A stretch of 64,000 bases of DNA. Source: Schizochytrium sp. CCTCC M209059 (taxonomy: Eukaryota; Sar; Bigyra; Thraustochytrida; Thraustochytriidae). Within the stretch, counting starts at the first letter, position 1; every line of letters starts with the position of its first letter. A model generated the notes under the pieces. That model searched no databases. It worked only from the letters and a program-made list of their open reading frames with translations, and had not been told where the DNA came from. The DNA lies in NCBI GenBank assembly GCA_000818945.1, contig KN805453.1, positions 1 through 64,000 on the forward strand, given 5' to 3'. Of the stretch, positions 28,439-37,179 are shown piece after piece. A program made the position numbers and the translations under genes.

Positions 28439-31400
28439 ATGGCATCCTCCTCCTCCTCTTCTTCGACGCCTGCGGCGGCGGCGGGCGAGGGCATGGCGTG
28501 GGAGGCTGCCATTGTGAAAGATGCCAATGGCGGCGACGCCGTGATCGAAAGGAGCGTCAACGACGAGCGCAAGTACAGGTGGCTCCAGCTCGAAAACGAG
28601 CTCGAGGTCCTCGTCGTGTCGGACAGCAAGACGGAAAAGGCGGGCGCGGCCATGGACGTGAATGTGGGCCATTTTAGCGACCCTGAAGAAGTCCCTGGAC
28701 TCGCTCACTTTCTCGAGCACATGCTCTTTCTCGGTACGGAAAAGTTCCCCGATGAAAATAGCTACTCCTCCTTTCTCTCTGAAAATGGCGGACGCAGCAA
28801 CGCATACACGAGCATGGAAAGCACCAATTACTACTTTGACGTCGGCCATGCTCATTTGCACGGCGCACTTGATCGCTTTGCGCAATTTTTCATTGCTCCT
28901 CTCTTTACTGCCGACGCCACCGACCGCGAGCTCAATGCTGTGGATAGCGAGCATGCCAAGAACCTTCAAGACGACATGTGGCGTCTTTTCCAGCTTGAAA
29001 AGACCACGAGTAACCCGAACCACCCCTTTCACAAATTCGCTACGGGCGACAGCAAGACCTTGCGCGACATCCCCAAGGCGAACGGCATTGACGTGCGCGA
29101 GAGACTCCTCGCCTTTCACGAGCGATACTACTCGGCCAACCGGATGCGTCTTGTCGTGCTCGGTCGTGAATCACTCGACGAGCTTTCCGACTGGGTGCGG
29201 TCCATGTTCTCTTCCATTCGCAACACCGGAGTCGCCCCACCCGCGTACGGTTGCGCCGATGGCCCTCTTACGTCTGCGCAACTCGGTCGTGTTCTCCAGG
29301 TCGTCCCTGTAAAGGAGCTCTACACCATCGAGATGTCATGGCCCACGCCCCCTCTTCGCGGCCTCTACGAGCGCGGTCCGGCCCGTTATGTTTCCAATCT
29401 GGTCGGACACGAGGGCCCGGGCTCGGTGCTGGCCGTGCTCAAGTCTGAACTTGGCTGGGCCAATGCGCTCAGCGCCGGCCAGTCCTTTGATAACTCGGAC
29501 TTTGGCATTTACAAAATCTCAATCGACTGCACTACCCGTGGCATCGAGCACGTCAACGAAATTGTCGCAATTGTATTCGCTTATTTGCGCCTCATTATTG
29601 GCGACGACTATGCCGGCGTCGAGCGCTGGCGCTGGGATGAAGTCGCCACGCAGGGAGCAAACTCTTTTCGCTTCCAGCCGCCCACTGCGCCCTTTGGCTT
29701 TGTCTCGCGCGCCGCGTCCAAGATGCAAATCTACCCTCCCGAGCACATTCTCTCCAGCACGCTCCTGCGTGAGTTTTCTCGCCAAGACATTATCGATCTT
29801 CTCGATCGCCTCGTGCCAGATAACATGCAGCTCATTGTAGCACATCAAGGCCTCGAGGACCGCGCCACGGACGAGGAGACGTGGTACAAGACGCGCTACT
29901 CTGTGGAAGATCTTTCTGCAGATCTTCTTGACGCTTGGCAGCCCTCGGGCGACCCGCTCAAACTTCTTGCTTCGGCTGACCGCGATGCCATCAGTCTCCA
30001 TCTCCCGCACCCCAACAACTTTCTCCCCACGGATTTTGAAATCAAACCTTTCACCGCGCCTGAACCTCTTCACGCGGACTCGATTATCGGATCCTTTCAA
30101 TCGAGCCAAAATCGGCAGCCTCTTGTTGTATCCGACGCTCTTCGGGCCGCCACAGAGACCCTTGTCGCCGGCATCAACTCCGACGGCGCCGTTCATCAGC
30201 GTTCTCTCCTCGACCCGTGGGATGATGGTGCTGACGTGTGGCGCCCCCCTGTTCTCATCGCGAGTGGGCCTGAGGTGGGCGGCCTTCTCTGGCACAAACA
30301 AGACACGACATTCAAGGTACCCAAGGGCGCTGTGACCATCTCGTTGCGCAGCGAGGAAGCCTACCGTGACCCGCGCACCGCTGTCTTGTCCGAGCTGTTT
30401 TCCAACCTCGTGCAAGAGTACCTCGTCGAGTTTGCTTACGATGCCGAGGTGGCTGGCCTCTTTTACCAGCTGCGCAACAACACTGATGGGCTCATCATCA
30501 CCGCCGGCGGGTTCTCGCACAAGCTTCCGGTGCTGCTTGACCGTGTCATGGAGACGCTCTCGGACGAGGCCGCCTTTTCCGAAAAGGAGTTTCTTCGTTG
30601 CAAGGAAAAACTCATTCAGGACTACCGCAACTTCGAAAAGGAACAAACCTATCAGCATGCGATCTACAACTGCACAGTACTGCTCAATACGCCACGCTGG
30701 CACATTGACGAAAAGCTTGCTGCGCTCGAGGCCATTGACGACGCTCGCGTTGTGCATGATCACGCGCGGGCTTATTTGCGTTCTGCAACGCTCGAGACGC
30801 TCATCCTCGGCAACTTTACCCCTCAAGAGGCTTTGCAAATTGCCAAAGGAGCACGCAGCAAGCTCCCCAGCGACGCCGTGGCCTGCCCGGGGGCTGTTCT
30901 CAGCGCAGCTGCCGGAGCACGTGTCGTTGCGCTTGACGATGGCGTCGAGGCGCTTTACCTGCACCCAACGCGAGACGCAGACAATGTCAACTCGGCTGTA
31001 GAGATTGTTTACCAGATTGGCCCGGTGCTCGAGGACTCTGCGACCGAGGCAGCTCTTCGAGTCGTCGCACACATTTGTCAAGAACCGTGCTTTAATCGTC
31101 TCCGCACCGAGGAACAGCTGGGCTACATCGTCTTTAGTGGTTTGCGTCTCGATGCGGGCGTTGCTGCGCTACGCGTCATTGTACAGTCGTCCCGCGCCGA
31201 TCCCTTTCAGCTGGACGATCGTATTGAGTCCTTTCTCGAGCACTTTGCCGAAAACATTCTCTCCAAGCTGTCGGAAGAGGCGCTCCGCGCGAACAAGGCC
31301 GCAGTCTCGGAGAATCTTTTGGAGCGCGACAAGACTGTCTTTGCTGAGCTCCGTCGCTGGTCGCCGCGCATCGAGCGCCAAACCTACCGTTTTGCGAAAC

Positions 31401-31720
31401 TTGCGGATCTCATTGAGGCCATCGATACCACCACCAAGGCCGATATCACGGCTCTCTTTGCCGATCGCATTCTCAACAAGGCTGCGCGTCGCAAGCTGAC
31501 TGTGGGCTATTTTGGCGCCAACCACGTCGCTGGGCTCTCTTCTGCTCACGGTGACGCTCATCAAGATAAGAATCACCACCAGCACCAGCATCAGCAGCAT
31601 CCTGCCTCGGCCATGGCGCAGCACATGCGTAGCGATGGTTCGCAGAAGCTCTGGATTCAGTCCATTCGTGACTTTCGAGCGACGCATCCCCTCTATCCGT
31701 CGCAGACGAATAAGCTCTAA
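28439..31720 (+). CDS. IDE: Insulin-degrading enzyme-like M16A zinc metallopeptidase
   Basis: The 1093-residue peptidase should degrade short peptides inside its closed chamber in the cytosol, and possibly in other compartments. The inverted zinc motif HFLEH is at residues 90-94, with catalytic E93. The third ligand is E171 in ELNAVDSEHAKN; the 77-residue spacing from H94 equals that of human IDE. The NGGRSNAYTSMESTNYYF segment is typical of M16A. Four M16 repeats fill the length, and RTEEQLGYIVFSGLR in the last third is the conserved C-terminal signature. A His/Gln-rich patch (HHQHQHQQHP) sits near residue 1045. The ATG at 28439 (AGG-ATG-GCA) was chosen over one 13 codons upstream. Nardilysin is less likely because the acidic insertion is absent. 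It converges with the ABCC gene. Confidence 0.96.
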   Translation: MASSSSSSSTPAAAAGEGMAWEAAIVKDANGGDAVIERSVNDERKYRWLQLENELEVLVVSDSKTEKAGAAMDVNVGHFSDPEEVPGLAHFLEHMLFLGTEKFPDENSYSSFLSENGGRSNAYTSMESTNYYFDVGHAHLHGALDRFAQFFIAPLFTADATDRELNAVDSEHAKNLQDDMWRLFQLEKTTSNPNHPFHKFATGDSKTLRDIPKANGIDVRERLLAFHERYYSANRMRLVVLGRESLDELSDWVRSMFSSIRNTGVAPPAYGCADGPLTSAQLGRVLQVVPVKELYTIEMSWPTPPLRGLYERGPARYVSNLVGHEGPGSVLAVLKSELGWANALSAGQSFDNSDFGIYKISIDCTTRGIEHVNEIVAIVFAYLRLIIGDDYAGVERWRWDEVATQGANSFRFQPPTAPFGFVSRAASKMQIYPPEHILSSTLLREFSRQDIIDLLDRLVPDNMQLIVAHQGLEDRATDEETWYKTRYSVEDLSADLLDAWQPSGDPLKLLASADRDAISLHLPHPNNFLPTDFEIKPFTAPEPLHADSIIGSFQSSQNRQPLVVSDALRAATETLVAGINSDGAVHQRSLLDPWDDGADVWRPPVLIASGPEVGGLLWHKQDTTFKVPKGAVTISLRSEEAYRDPRTAVLSELFSNLVQEYLVEFAYDAEVAGLFYQLRNNTDGLIITAGGFSHKLPVLLDRVMETLSDEAAFSEKEFLRCKEKLIQDYRNFEKEQTYQHAIYNCTVLLNTPRWHIDEKLAALEAIDDARVVHDHARAYLRSATLETLILGNFTPQEALQIAKGARSKLPSDAVACPGAVLSAAAGARVVALDDGVEALYLHPTRDADNVNSAVEIVYQIGPVLEDSATEAALRVVAHICQEPCFNRLRTEEQLGYIVFSGLRLDAGVAALRVIVQSSRADPFQLDDRIESFLEHFAENILSKLSEEALRANKAAVSENLLERDKTVFAELRRWSPRIERQTYRFAKLADLIEAIDTTTKADITALFADRILNKAARRKLTVGYFGANHVAGLSSAHGDAHQDKNHHQHQHQQHPASAMAQHMRSDGSQKLWIQSIRDFRATHPLYPSQTNKL

Positions 31721-31950
31721 ATTACCAATGATCTATTTGTCTTTTCTCTGCCTCCTCTTTGTCAGCAGCAGCATCAGCATCAGCATCAAGTAGTAGTGTA
31801 GTAGAAGCCTTCGACTAAAAATTTTTAAATGACCCCCCACCCCCCCTCCCAAAAAAAAGGAGGGTAGGTTGCGCCACATTTTGATGCATGACTAAATTCT
31901 TACTCAAGGACTCATCCTCATCTGCCGGAGCCCAAGGCCATTTGAGTCAT
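31721..31950. other. Convergent 3' intergenic region (IDE / ABCC)
   Basis: It holds a GCAGCATCAGCATCAGCATC patch near 31765-31785, GTAGTAGTGTAGTAG at about 31788-31802, and a C-run followed by an A-run near 31832-31860. No gene is seen. Confidence 0.6.
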
Positions 31951-34900
31951 TCACGGCTTTTGGCTCCCCCCCTTGTCACCAGAGTCATCATCAGCGGGCT
32001 CTTCATGACGATCATTGCCAGAATGTTCTTCTGATTCCTCGGGCAATACCATGGCACGCAATTCCTCAGCTACCTCCTCGCCATTTGCTTGCACAAGACC
32101 GTGAAAGTAGCCTTCTTGGTTCTTTAAGAGATTGCGCGGCGAATCAAATTCGACCAGACGACCCTTTTCGAGAACCATAACACGCGAGGAATCCATGATG
32201 GAGTGCAGACGATGTGCAATGGTGAGAACGGTGGAGTCCGCAAAAGAGCTTCGCACCGTCTGTTGGATGAGCGCGTCCGTGACGCCGTCAACTGAGCTTG
32301 TCATTTCGTCGCAAAGGAGGACTCTCGGTTTGCGGAGAATGGCGCGCGCCAAGCAAAGGAGCTGGCGCTGGCCTTGACTCAAGTTTGCGCCGGAATCGCC
32401 GACCTCCTCGTCGATGCGAACCTGAGATGCAAGACAGGCGCTCGCGAGGGCCTCTTGCACTTGGGCGTCTGTAAAATCGCCAAATGGATCGACGTTGAAA
32501 CGAACAGAGCCCGAAAACAGCGTTGGGTCCTGAGGGATGATCGTGAGCGCCCGACCCCGTACATCGGAAAGACCGAGCCCTGCCAGATCGATGCCGTCAA
32601 TGGAAATCGAGCCGCTCGAAAGCTCCCTCAGGCGAAAGAGCGCTGTTGCCATCGACGACTTTCCGGCGCCCGTGCGCCCACATACGCCCACATGTTCGCC
32701 AGCAGCGATGCGAAAGGAAACCTCGCATAGCGCCGGCGGCAGCGACTCGCGATAACGCAATACTACCTTTTCAAAAACGAGCTCGCCACGAGAAGGCCAG
32801 GACGACGGCGGAGCCACGCCTACTGTTTGCAGCGCAGGCTCTTGCGGCAAATTTGCATAGTTGATCACGCGCTCAACGCTCGTGAGTTTCGCCTCGGCTT
32901 GCGTGCTCATGGTCACGAAAAAGTTCAACGAGGTCGTCAGGTTAAAGCTCCAGAGCACAGCAAGGCCAACGAGACCTGGTGCAATGGCGTCGCGCGCAAA
33001 CCATGCAGAAATAGCGACTGCAAAGGTAACGCACCCGCCCATGAGCTCGAGACGGACACCAAGCCAGCGATTCGAGCTTACAAAGGCAAAAATGGCCATG
33101 TTGTTCCCGTCCACCAAAGCCTCGTTGTTGCGCAGGAAGCGTTCCGACTGGTCAAAGGCCCGCACCGCAGCCAGACCGTCGAGGGTCTGGCGAAAGTGGC
33201 TTTGAATCGGACTGCGGCTTGTCGAGTCGAGGCGCTGAAGATCCACACACGTGCGTCGATAGTATGCGTGCATGGTGAAAAAGATGATGAGCACAGGGAC
33301 AATTAGAACCGCGGCAAAGGGCGTGACGCTAATCATGAGACCAATGGCCGAGATCATCCAAAGTGTGGACGCCACCGTGCCATTGAGGGCCTGTGTGAGA
33401 AGATCGTCGACAATTTCTGTGTCAAACGAAAAACGATTCGTGATGCGTCCAAGCGGCGTCGTCTCGAAAAACTCCATCGGGCAGCGGAGGACACACCACG
33501 TGAGATCGTAGAAAAGAGACCGCGCAGCCCGACCTCCTCCATGCATGAAGGAAAAGCACCGCGCAAAAACGAAAAATGCATTGAGCAGGATGCAGACGGC
33601 ATACACAATCGAGTAAAAGCGAGTATCTGTTCCTGACGGCAAATCCCAGCGCGTGTCCGGGGGACCGTAGGCAGCATCAGCCCACGTGGCGAGCCACCAG
33701 TCACTCGCAAGGTACGTGAGACGCTCCATGCATAGCAAGAAGACGACAAAGAACATCCACGAGTACCCGCCTGCAGCCATAATGTACCGGTGAGCAACGT
33801 GACGGTCGATTGTGCCCTGTTTGCGCTCTTCCTCTGTCATGAGCTTGGCGCTAGTGTAGTCTTGAGCAAACAAGGTCTTGCTCGCTTCAGGAGTCATGGA
33901 CGAGGCCTGTCTCGCGTACTCGTTGTAGCCGTCGTCGTCCTCGTGGCCATAGACGCTGCTCTCGCCTGTCTCGAGGCGCGCGGCGGCTTGGCCCGTTTGT
34001 GTCGTGAGCAAAATGCTCTCCATGACACTTGACAGTTGCGCGCTGTGAGGGGCTTGCGCGCTGCCGTTGCTGCCACTAGCGTTATCGTCGTCGTCCGTTT
34101 CGCGCTCCGCGTCGTCATGCAAGGCTTGGAGCTCGCTGTAGGCGCCCTGGTACGCAATTCGACCACGGAAGAGAACAAGTACACGGTCACAAGCGCCGAG
34201 GTTCTGGGCTGCGTGCGTGACGAGGACCCGGGCCGATTTTCTCAATAGGCCGGTCCGAGGCGCGAGAAGACGCTCAAATACAAGTTTCCCCACATGGCTA
34301 TCGAGCGCGCTGAGCGGGTCATCAAGAATAATCACGTCGGGATCCGCGTATGCGGCACGAGCAAGTGAGAGCCGAGCCTTTTGCCCGCCGCTAAGCGTGA
34401 CGCCACGCTCGCCAATAACGGTCTTCTCGCGCTCGTGCAACTGCTCCAGGTCAGACCACAGACAGCAAGCCTGGAGGACGTCCCGAAAGCGCTGTTCTTC
34501 AAAGGGTTTGCCAAAGGTAATGTTCTCCTCGACCGTGGCGTTAAAAATCCATGGCGCCTGGGAGCAAAAAGCAATGGAGATGTTGTCTTTGCGTCGCTGG
34601 GATCCAGACACGAGCGCAAGCTCACCCAGAATTGCTGAAACGAGGGAAGACTTGCCGCCCCCGACAGGACCGACAATGGCCGTGAGCTGCCCAGGAAAAA
34701 TTTGCAGTGAAACGTCACGAATGACCTCCAACTGATCCTGCGGTTGCTCCGCGGCCACAGTCGCCGAGGCCTCGAGCACTGTTGGGCTTTGCGAGGTCCA
34801 TGAGAAGGAAGCGTTGTGCATCTCGATCAGTGCGGTCGACGTTGCGCTGTCTCCGTCATCTTTCACGTCGACAGAGACACCGGGCACATCCAGGACCGAC

Positions 34901-36240
34901 GCAGGGTCCACTCCCTCGACCTTGCTTGTGCGCATGTCCGCCTGCGTGCCAATACCTTGGCCGGTTTCCTTGGCGCCGCCGCCGCCGCCGCTGCCGCCGC
35001 TGACAAAAGAAGTCGTGGCCGACGGCCCGCTCTTGGAGGGCACGGACTGCGAGGATCTTGCGCCGGGAACGGCCCCGTGCTCCCCATCGTCGTTGGGACG
35101 CTGCGAGAGGAAGATGAAGCGGAAAAGACGTTCGGTAGCCACAAAAGTTTGTGCTCCCATCATGAGTGCCTGCGAGATTTGCATGAGCGGAAAGCGGAGA
35201 ACGTTAAAAAAGGCGAGCGCGGAAAATGTGTCAGCCGCAGTGAGAATGTGGCCTGTGGCACCATAGGTGACAAAGGTACTCATGCTCGCGGTAGTTGGTG
35301 TGATAATGAGCACGGTGATGACGAGCGCAAAGAGGTAGAGTTCGCGGAAGACGTAGACGAGCTGGTGCTCGCGCGCAGCGCGAATCTTTTTCATAAAGGG
35401 AGACTCCCAGCTAAAGAGTTTGACGACGCGAATACCGGCAAGGACCTCGACGCAGAGGCGCACGCGCGCGTCCATGATGGGCATGTGGGTTTGGCGCACC
35501 TTGCGTTTAAGTCGGGCCATGAAGATGTTGATGGGGCCAATGAGGAAGAGCACGAGGATACCTGCGAGCGCGGGGAGTCCAAGGACCGTGACGAGGAAGG
35601 AAATGGCCACGACGACTTGAAGCGGGCCGGCCCAGAAGAGGTGCATAAATTGGGCCACCTCGAAGAACTTTTGTGCGTCGGCAGACATCATGTTGAGAAT
35701 CTCTCCAGAGGAAACGCCAGACATCTCCGCGGAGGAAAGCTTGAGCATGTGCTCGAAGACGAGGGAGATGAAGATGGCGCGTGACTTGCGACCGGCCGCG
35801 AACGAGTAGTGGAACTGCAGCTGGCTCGAGAAGGCGCTGACGATGCTGGAGAGGAGCAGGGCGATGGCAAAATAGAGCCCCTCAAAGGCTCCGTCTTCGA
35901 TGCGCGACACAAGCTCGCGGAGCAAGATGGGGTTCGCGAGCTGGGCGGCGGTGTAGAAGAGCATGAAGACGCCGGAGGCGGCCACCTCGGGGGCGCTGAG
36001 ACGCACGATTTCGTACATGAGCTGGCGCCAGGACTCGATCCTGCTGCGGCGCGCCTTCACATTGGCCCAGAATGTCTCGCGCAGCTCCCGGACCGCCTCG
36101 CCGTCGCGCAGCTCCCAGAGGTCCTCGGCCTGCAGCTGGCGCTTGAACCCGGTGCGCACCAGCGGCGTCACCCACGCGAAGGTCGCCAGGTACGCGCCCC
36201 CGCGCGGCGGCCGCGTCCTCGCGCTCGCCGCCTCCGCCAT
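31951..36240 (-). CDS. ABCC: ABC transporter, subfamily C (MRP-like full transporter)
   Basis: The 1429-residue exporter has the TMD1-NBD1-TMD2-NBD2 order without the extra TMD0, as in short MRPs. Membrane helices of TMD1 fall at about residues 90-390. NBD1 has Walker A GPVGGGKSS near 527, signature LSGGQKARLSLARA near 615, and Walker B VIILDDPLSALD with Asp replacing the catalytic Glu, as usual for ABCC NBD1. TMD2 spans about 790-1110. NBD2 has GRTGAGKSS near 1190, LSQGQRQLLCLARA near 1290 and VLLCDEMTSSVD with Glu kept, so only the second site should be fully catalytic. Likely substrates are organic anions or glutathione conjugates at plasma or vacuolar membrane. The start at 36240 precedes TMD1 directly; an open extension to 37071 is encoded by (CTTT)n repeats and is rejected. 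It diverges from the kinesin gene. Confidence 0.95.
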   Translation of the reverse strand: MAEAASARTRPPRGGAYLATFAWVTPLVRTGFKRQLQAEDLWELRDGEAVRELRETFWANVKARRSRIESWRQLMYEIVRLSAPEVAASGVFMLFYTAAQLANPILLRELVSRIEDGAFEGLYFAIALLLSSIVSAFSSQLQFHYSFAAGRKSRAIFISLVFEHMLKLSSAEMSGVSSGEILNMMSADAQKFFEVAQFMHLFWAGPLQVVVAISFLVTVLGLPALAGILVLFLIGPINIFMARLKRKVRQTHMPIMDARVRLCVEVLAGIRVVKLFSWESPFMKKIRAAREHQLVYVFRELYLFALVITVLIITPTTASMSTFVTYGATGHILTAADTFSALAFFNVLRFPLMQISQALMMGAQTFVATERLFRFIFLSQRPNDDGEHGAVPGARSSQSVPSKSGPSATTSFVSGGSGGGGGAKETGQGIGTQADMRTSKVEGVDPASVLDVPGVSVDVKDDGDSATSTALIEMHNASFSWTSQSPTVLEASATVAAEQPQDQLEVIRDVSLQIFPGQLTAIVGPVGGGKSSLVSAILGELALVSGSQRRKDNISIAFCSQAPWIFNATVEENITFGKPFEEQRFRDVLQACCLWSDLEQLHEREKTVIGERGVTLSGGQKARLSLARAAYADPDVIILDDPLSALDSHVGKLVFERLLAPRTGLLRKSARVLVTHAAQNLGACDRVLVLFRGRIAYQGAYSELQALHDDAERETDDDDNASGSNGSAQAPHSAQLSSVMESILLTTQTGQAAARLETGESSVYGHEDDDGYNEYARQASSMTPEASKTLFAQDYTSAKLMTEEERKQGTIDRHVAHRYIMAAGGYSWMFFVVFLLCMERLTYLASDWWLATWADAAYGPPDTRWDLPSGTDTRFYSIVYAVCILLNAFFVFARCFSFMHGGGRAARSLFYDLTWCVLRCPMEFFETTPLGRITNRFSFDTEIVDDLLTQALNGTVASTLWMISAIGLMISVTPFAAVLIVPVLIIFFTMHAYYRRTCVDLQRLDSTSRSPIQSHFRQTLDGLAAVRAFDQSERFLRNNEALVDGNNMAIFAFVSSNRWLGVRLELMGGCVTFAVAISAWFARDAIAPGLVGLAVLWSFNLTTSLNFFVTMSTQAEAKLTSVERVINYANLPQEPALQTVGVAPPSSWPSRGELVFEKVVLRYRESLPPALCEVSFRIAAGEHVGVCGRTGAGKSSMATALFRLRELSSGSISIDGIDLAGLGLSDVRGRALTIIPQDPTLFSGSVRFNVDPFGDFTDAQVQEALASACLASQVRIDEEVGDSGANLSQGQRQLLCLARAILRKPRVLLCDEMTSSVDGVTDALIQQTVRSSFADSTVLTIAHRLHSIMDSSRVMVLEKGRLVEFDSPRNLLKNQEGYFHGLVQANGEEVAEELRAMVLPEESEEHSGNDRHEEPADDDSGDKGGSQKP

Positions 36241-36371
36241 CGCTCTCCTCCTCCTCCCCTCGCTGCCCCGTCTCCGTCTCCGCCTCCGCCAAACGGCCTC
36301 GCGCCCGCCGCCGAACCTCGTTCCGGGTCTGCCGGCCCGGTCCGGTCCTCGCAAGCACGCAAGCAAAGCAA

Positions 36372-36410
<39 letters not shown>

Positions 36411-37179
36411 CACGCAAGCAAAGAAAGAAAGAAAGAAAGCAAGAAAGAAAGCAAGAAAGAAAGAAAGCAAGAAAGACGTCGTTGCGACGGAGGCGGGAGA
36501 AGCGAGGGCTCCCGGGCCACTCGCCCCCCCTGCATGGCCCGCCAGAGAGGAGAAGTGAAGTGAAGTGAAGGGACGGGAAGCGAAGAGTGTCGGGCAGGCA
36601 GAGCCGGATCCGCAACGCACGCGCTGCGATCCGAGCCGCCGCGAGAGAACGGAGCGGCCGGTCCGCCAGCCGCCGCCTGTCGTGCGCTCGGCCGGCCTGT
36701 CGTGCACGCCGCGGCCAGGCAGGGGAGGGCAGGGAAGGGGGCCGGGGAGCGGGAGAGGCGACGGAGGGAGGGAGGCTGGCGCTCGAGCCACTGGCAGCGA
36801 GGAGGCGATTGGGCGGGCTCTCGCGTGGAGAAGGGAAGAGGGGCCGGCTGAAGCGAGGTGACCCCGAACGTGGCTTGGATGGGACTGGGGGTTCGGTTCG
36901 ATCCTTGGCAGATGGCCGGCCAAGTGGCAGGCTGCATGGCCGCTTGCGAAGAACGCGCGATCCACGTGAAGGACTTTCCACAAAGGGTTTCCCGATGAAG
37001 TGTATTACTACGTGCCAAAGTGCAGTCACGGTGGTAGTGCCACGCGAAGCAGCCTCAACGGATCTATGCATGCAAGGTTAAGTAAGGTAAGGCATCGCAC
37101 GGGCACGCATTCTCAAAGACCCAGCGACCCAGCCGCCCAGCGAGGGGAGGGGAGGGGAGGGGAGGGCGCGCGCGAGACG
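36241..37179. promoter_or_regulatory. Divergent promoter region, ABCC transporter and kinesin
   Basis: It contains an (AAAG)n tract at about 36369-36470 with GCAAG interruptions, (GAAGT)n at 36550-36568, and (GGGGA)n at 37142-37166 just before the kinesin start. Frames through these on either strand give Phe/Leu/Ser or Lys/Glu repeats and are not genes. Confidence 0.7.
36369..36470. repeat. (AAAG)n tetranucleotide microsatellite, interrupted
   Basis: Runs of AAAG separated by GCAAG-type variants lie 130-230 bp upstream of the ABCC start codon. Read on the ABCC strand it is CTTT. Confidence 0.95.

Noticed and set aside
29519..31081. 520-codon minus-strand frame opposite IDE
   Set aside because: Mirror of strongly C/G-ending codons in IDE. 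No domain, and it ends within the IDE CDS.
36241..37071. N-terminal extension of the ABCC frame
   Set aside because: The extra 277 residues are largely Phe/Leu/Ser repeats encoded by (CTTT)n, and overlap the kinesin leader. ABCC homology begins just after 36240.
37000..37179. N-terminal extension of the kinesin frame
   Set aside because: It runs through a (GGGGA)n tract; the motor domain starts immediately after the ATG at 37180.
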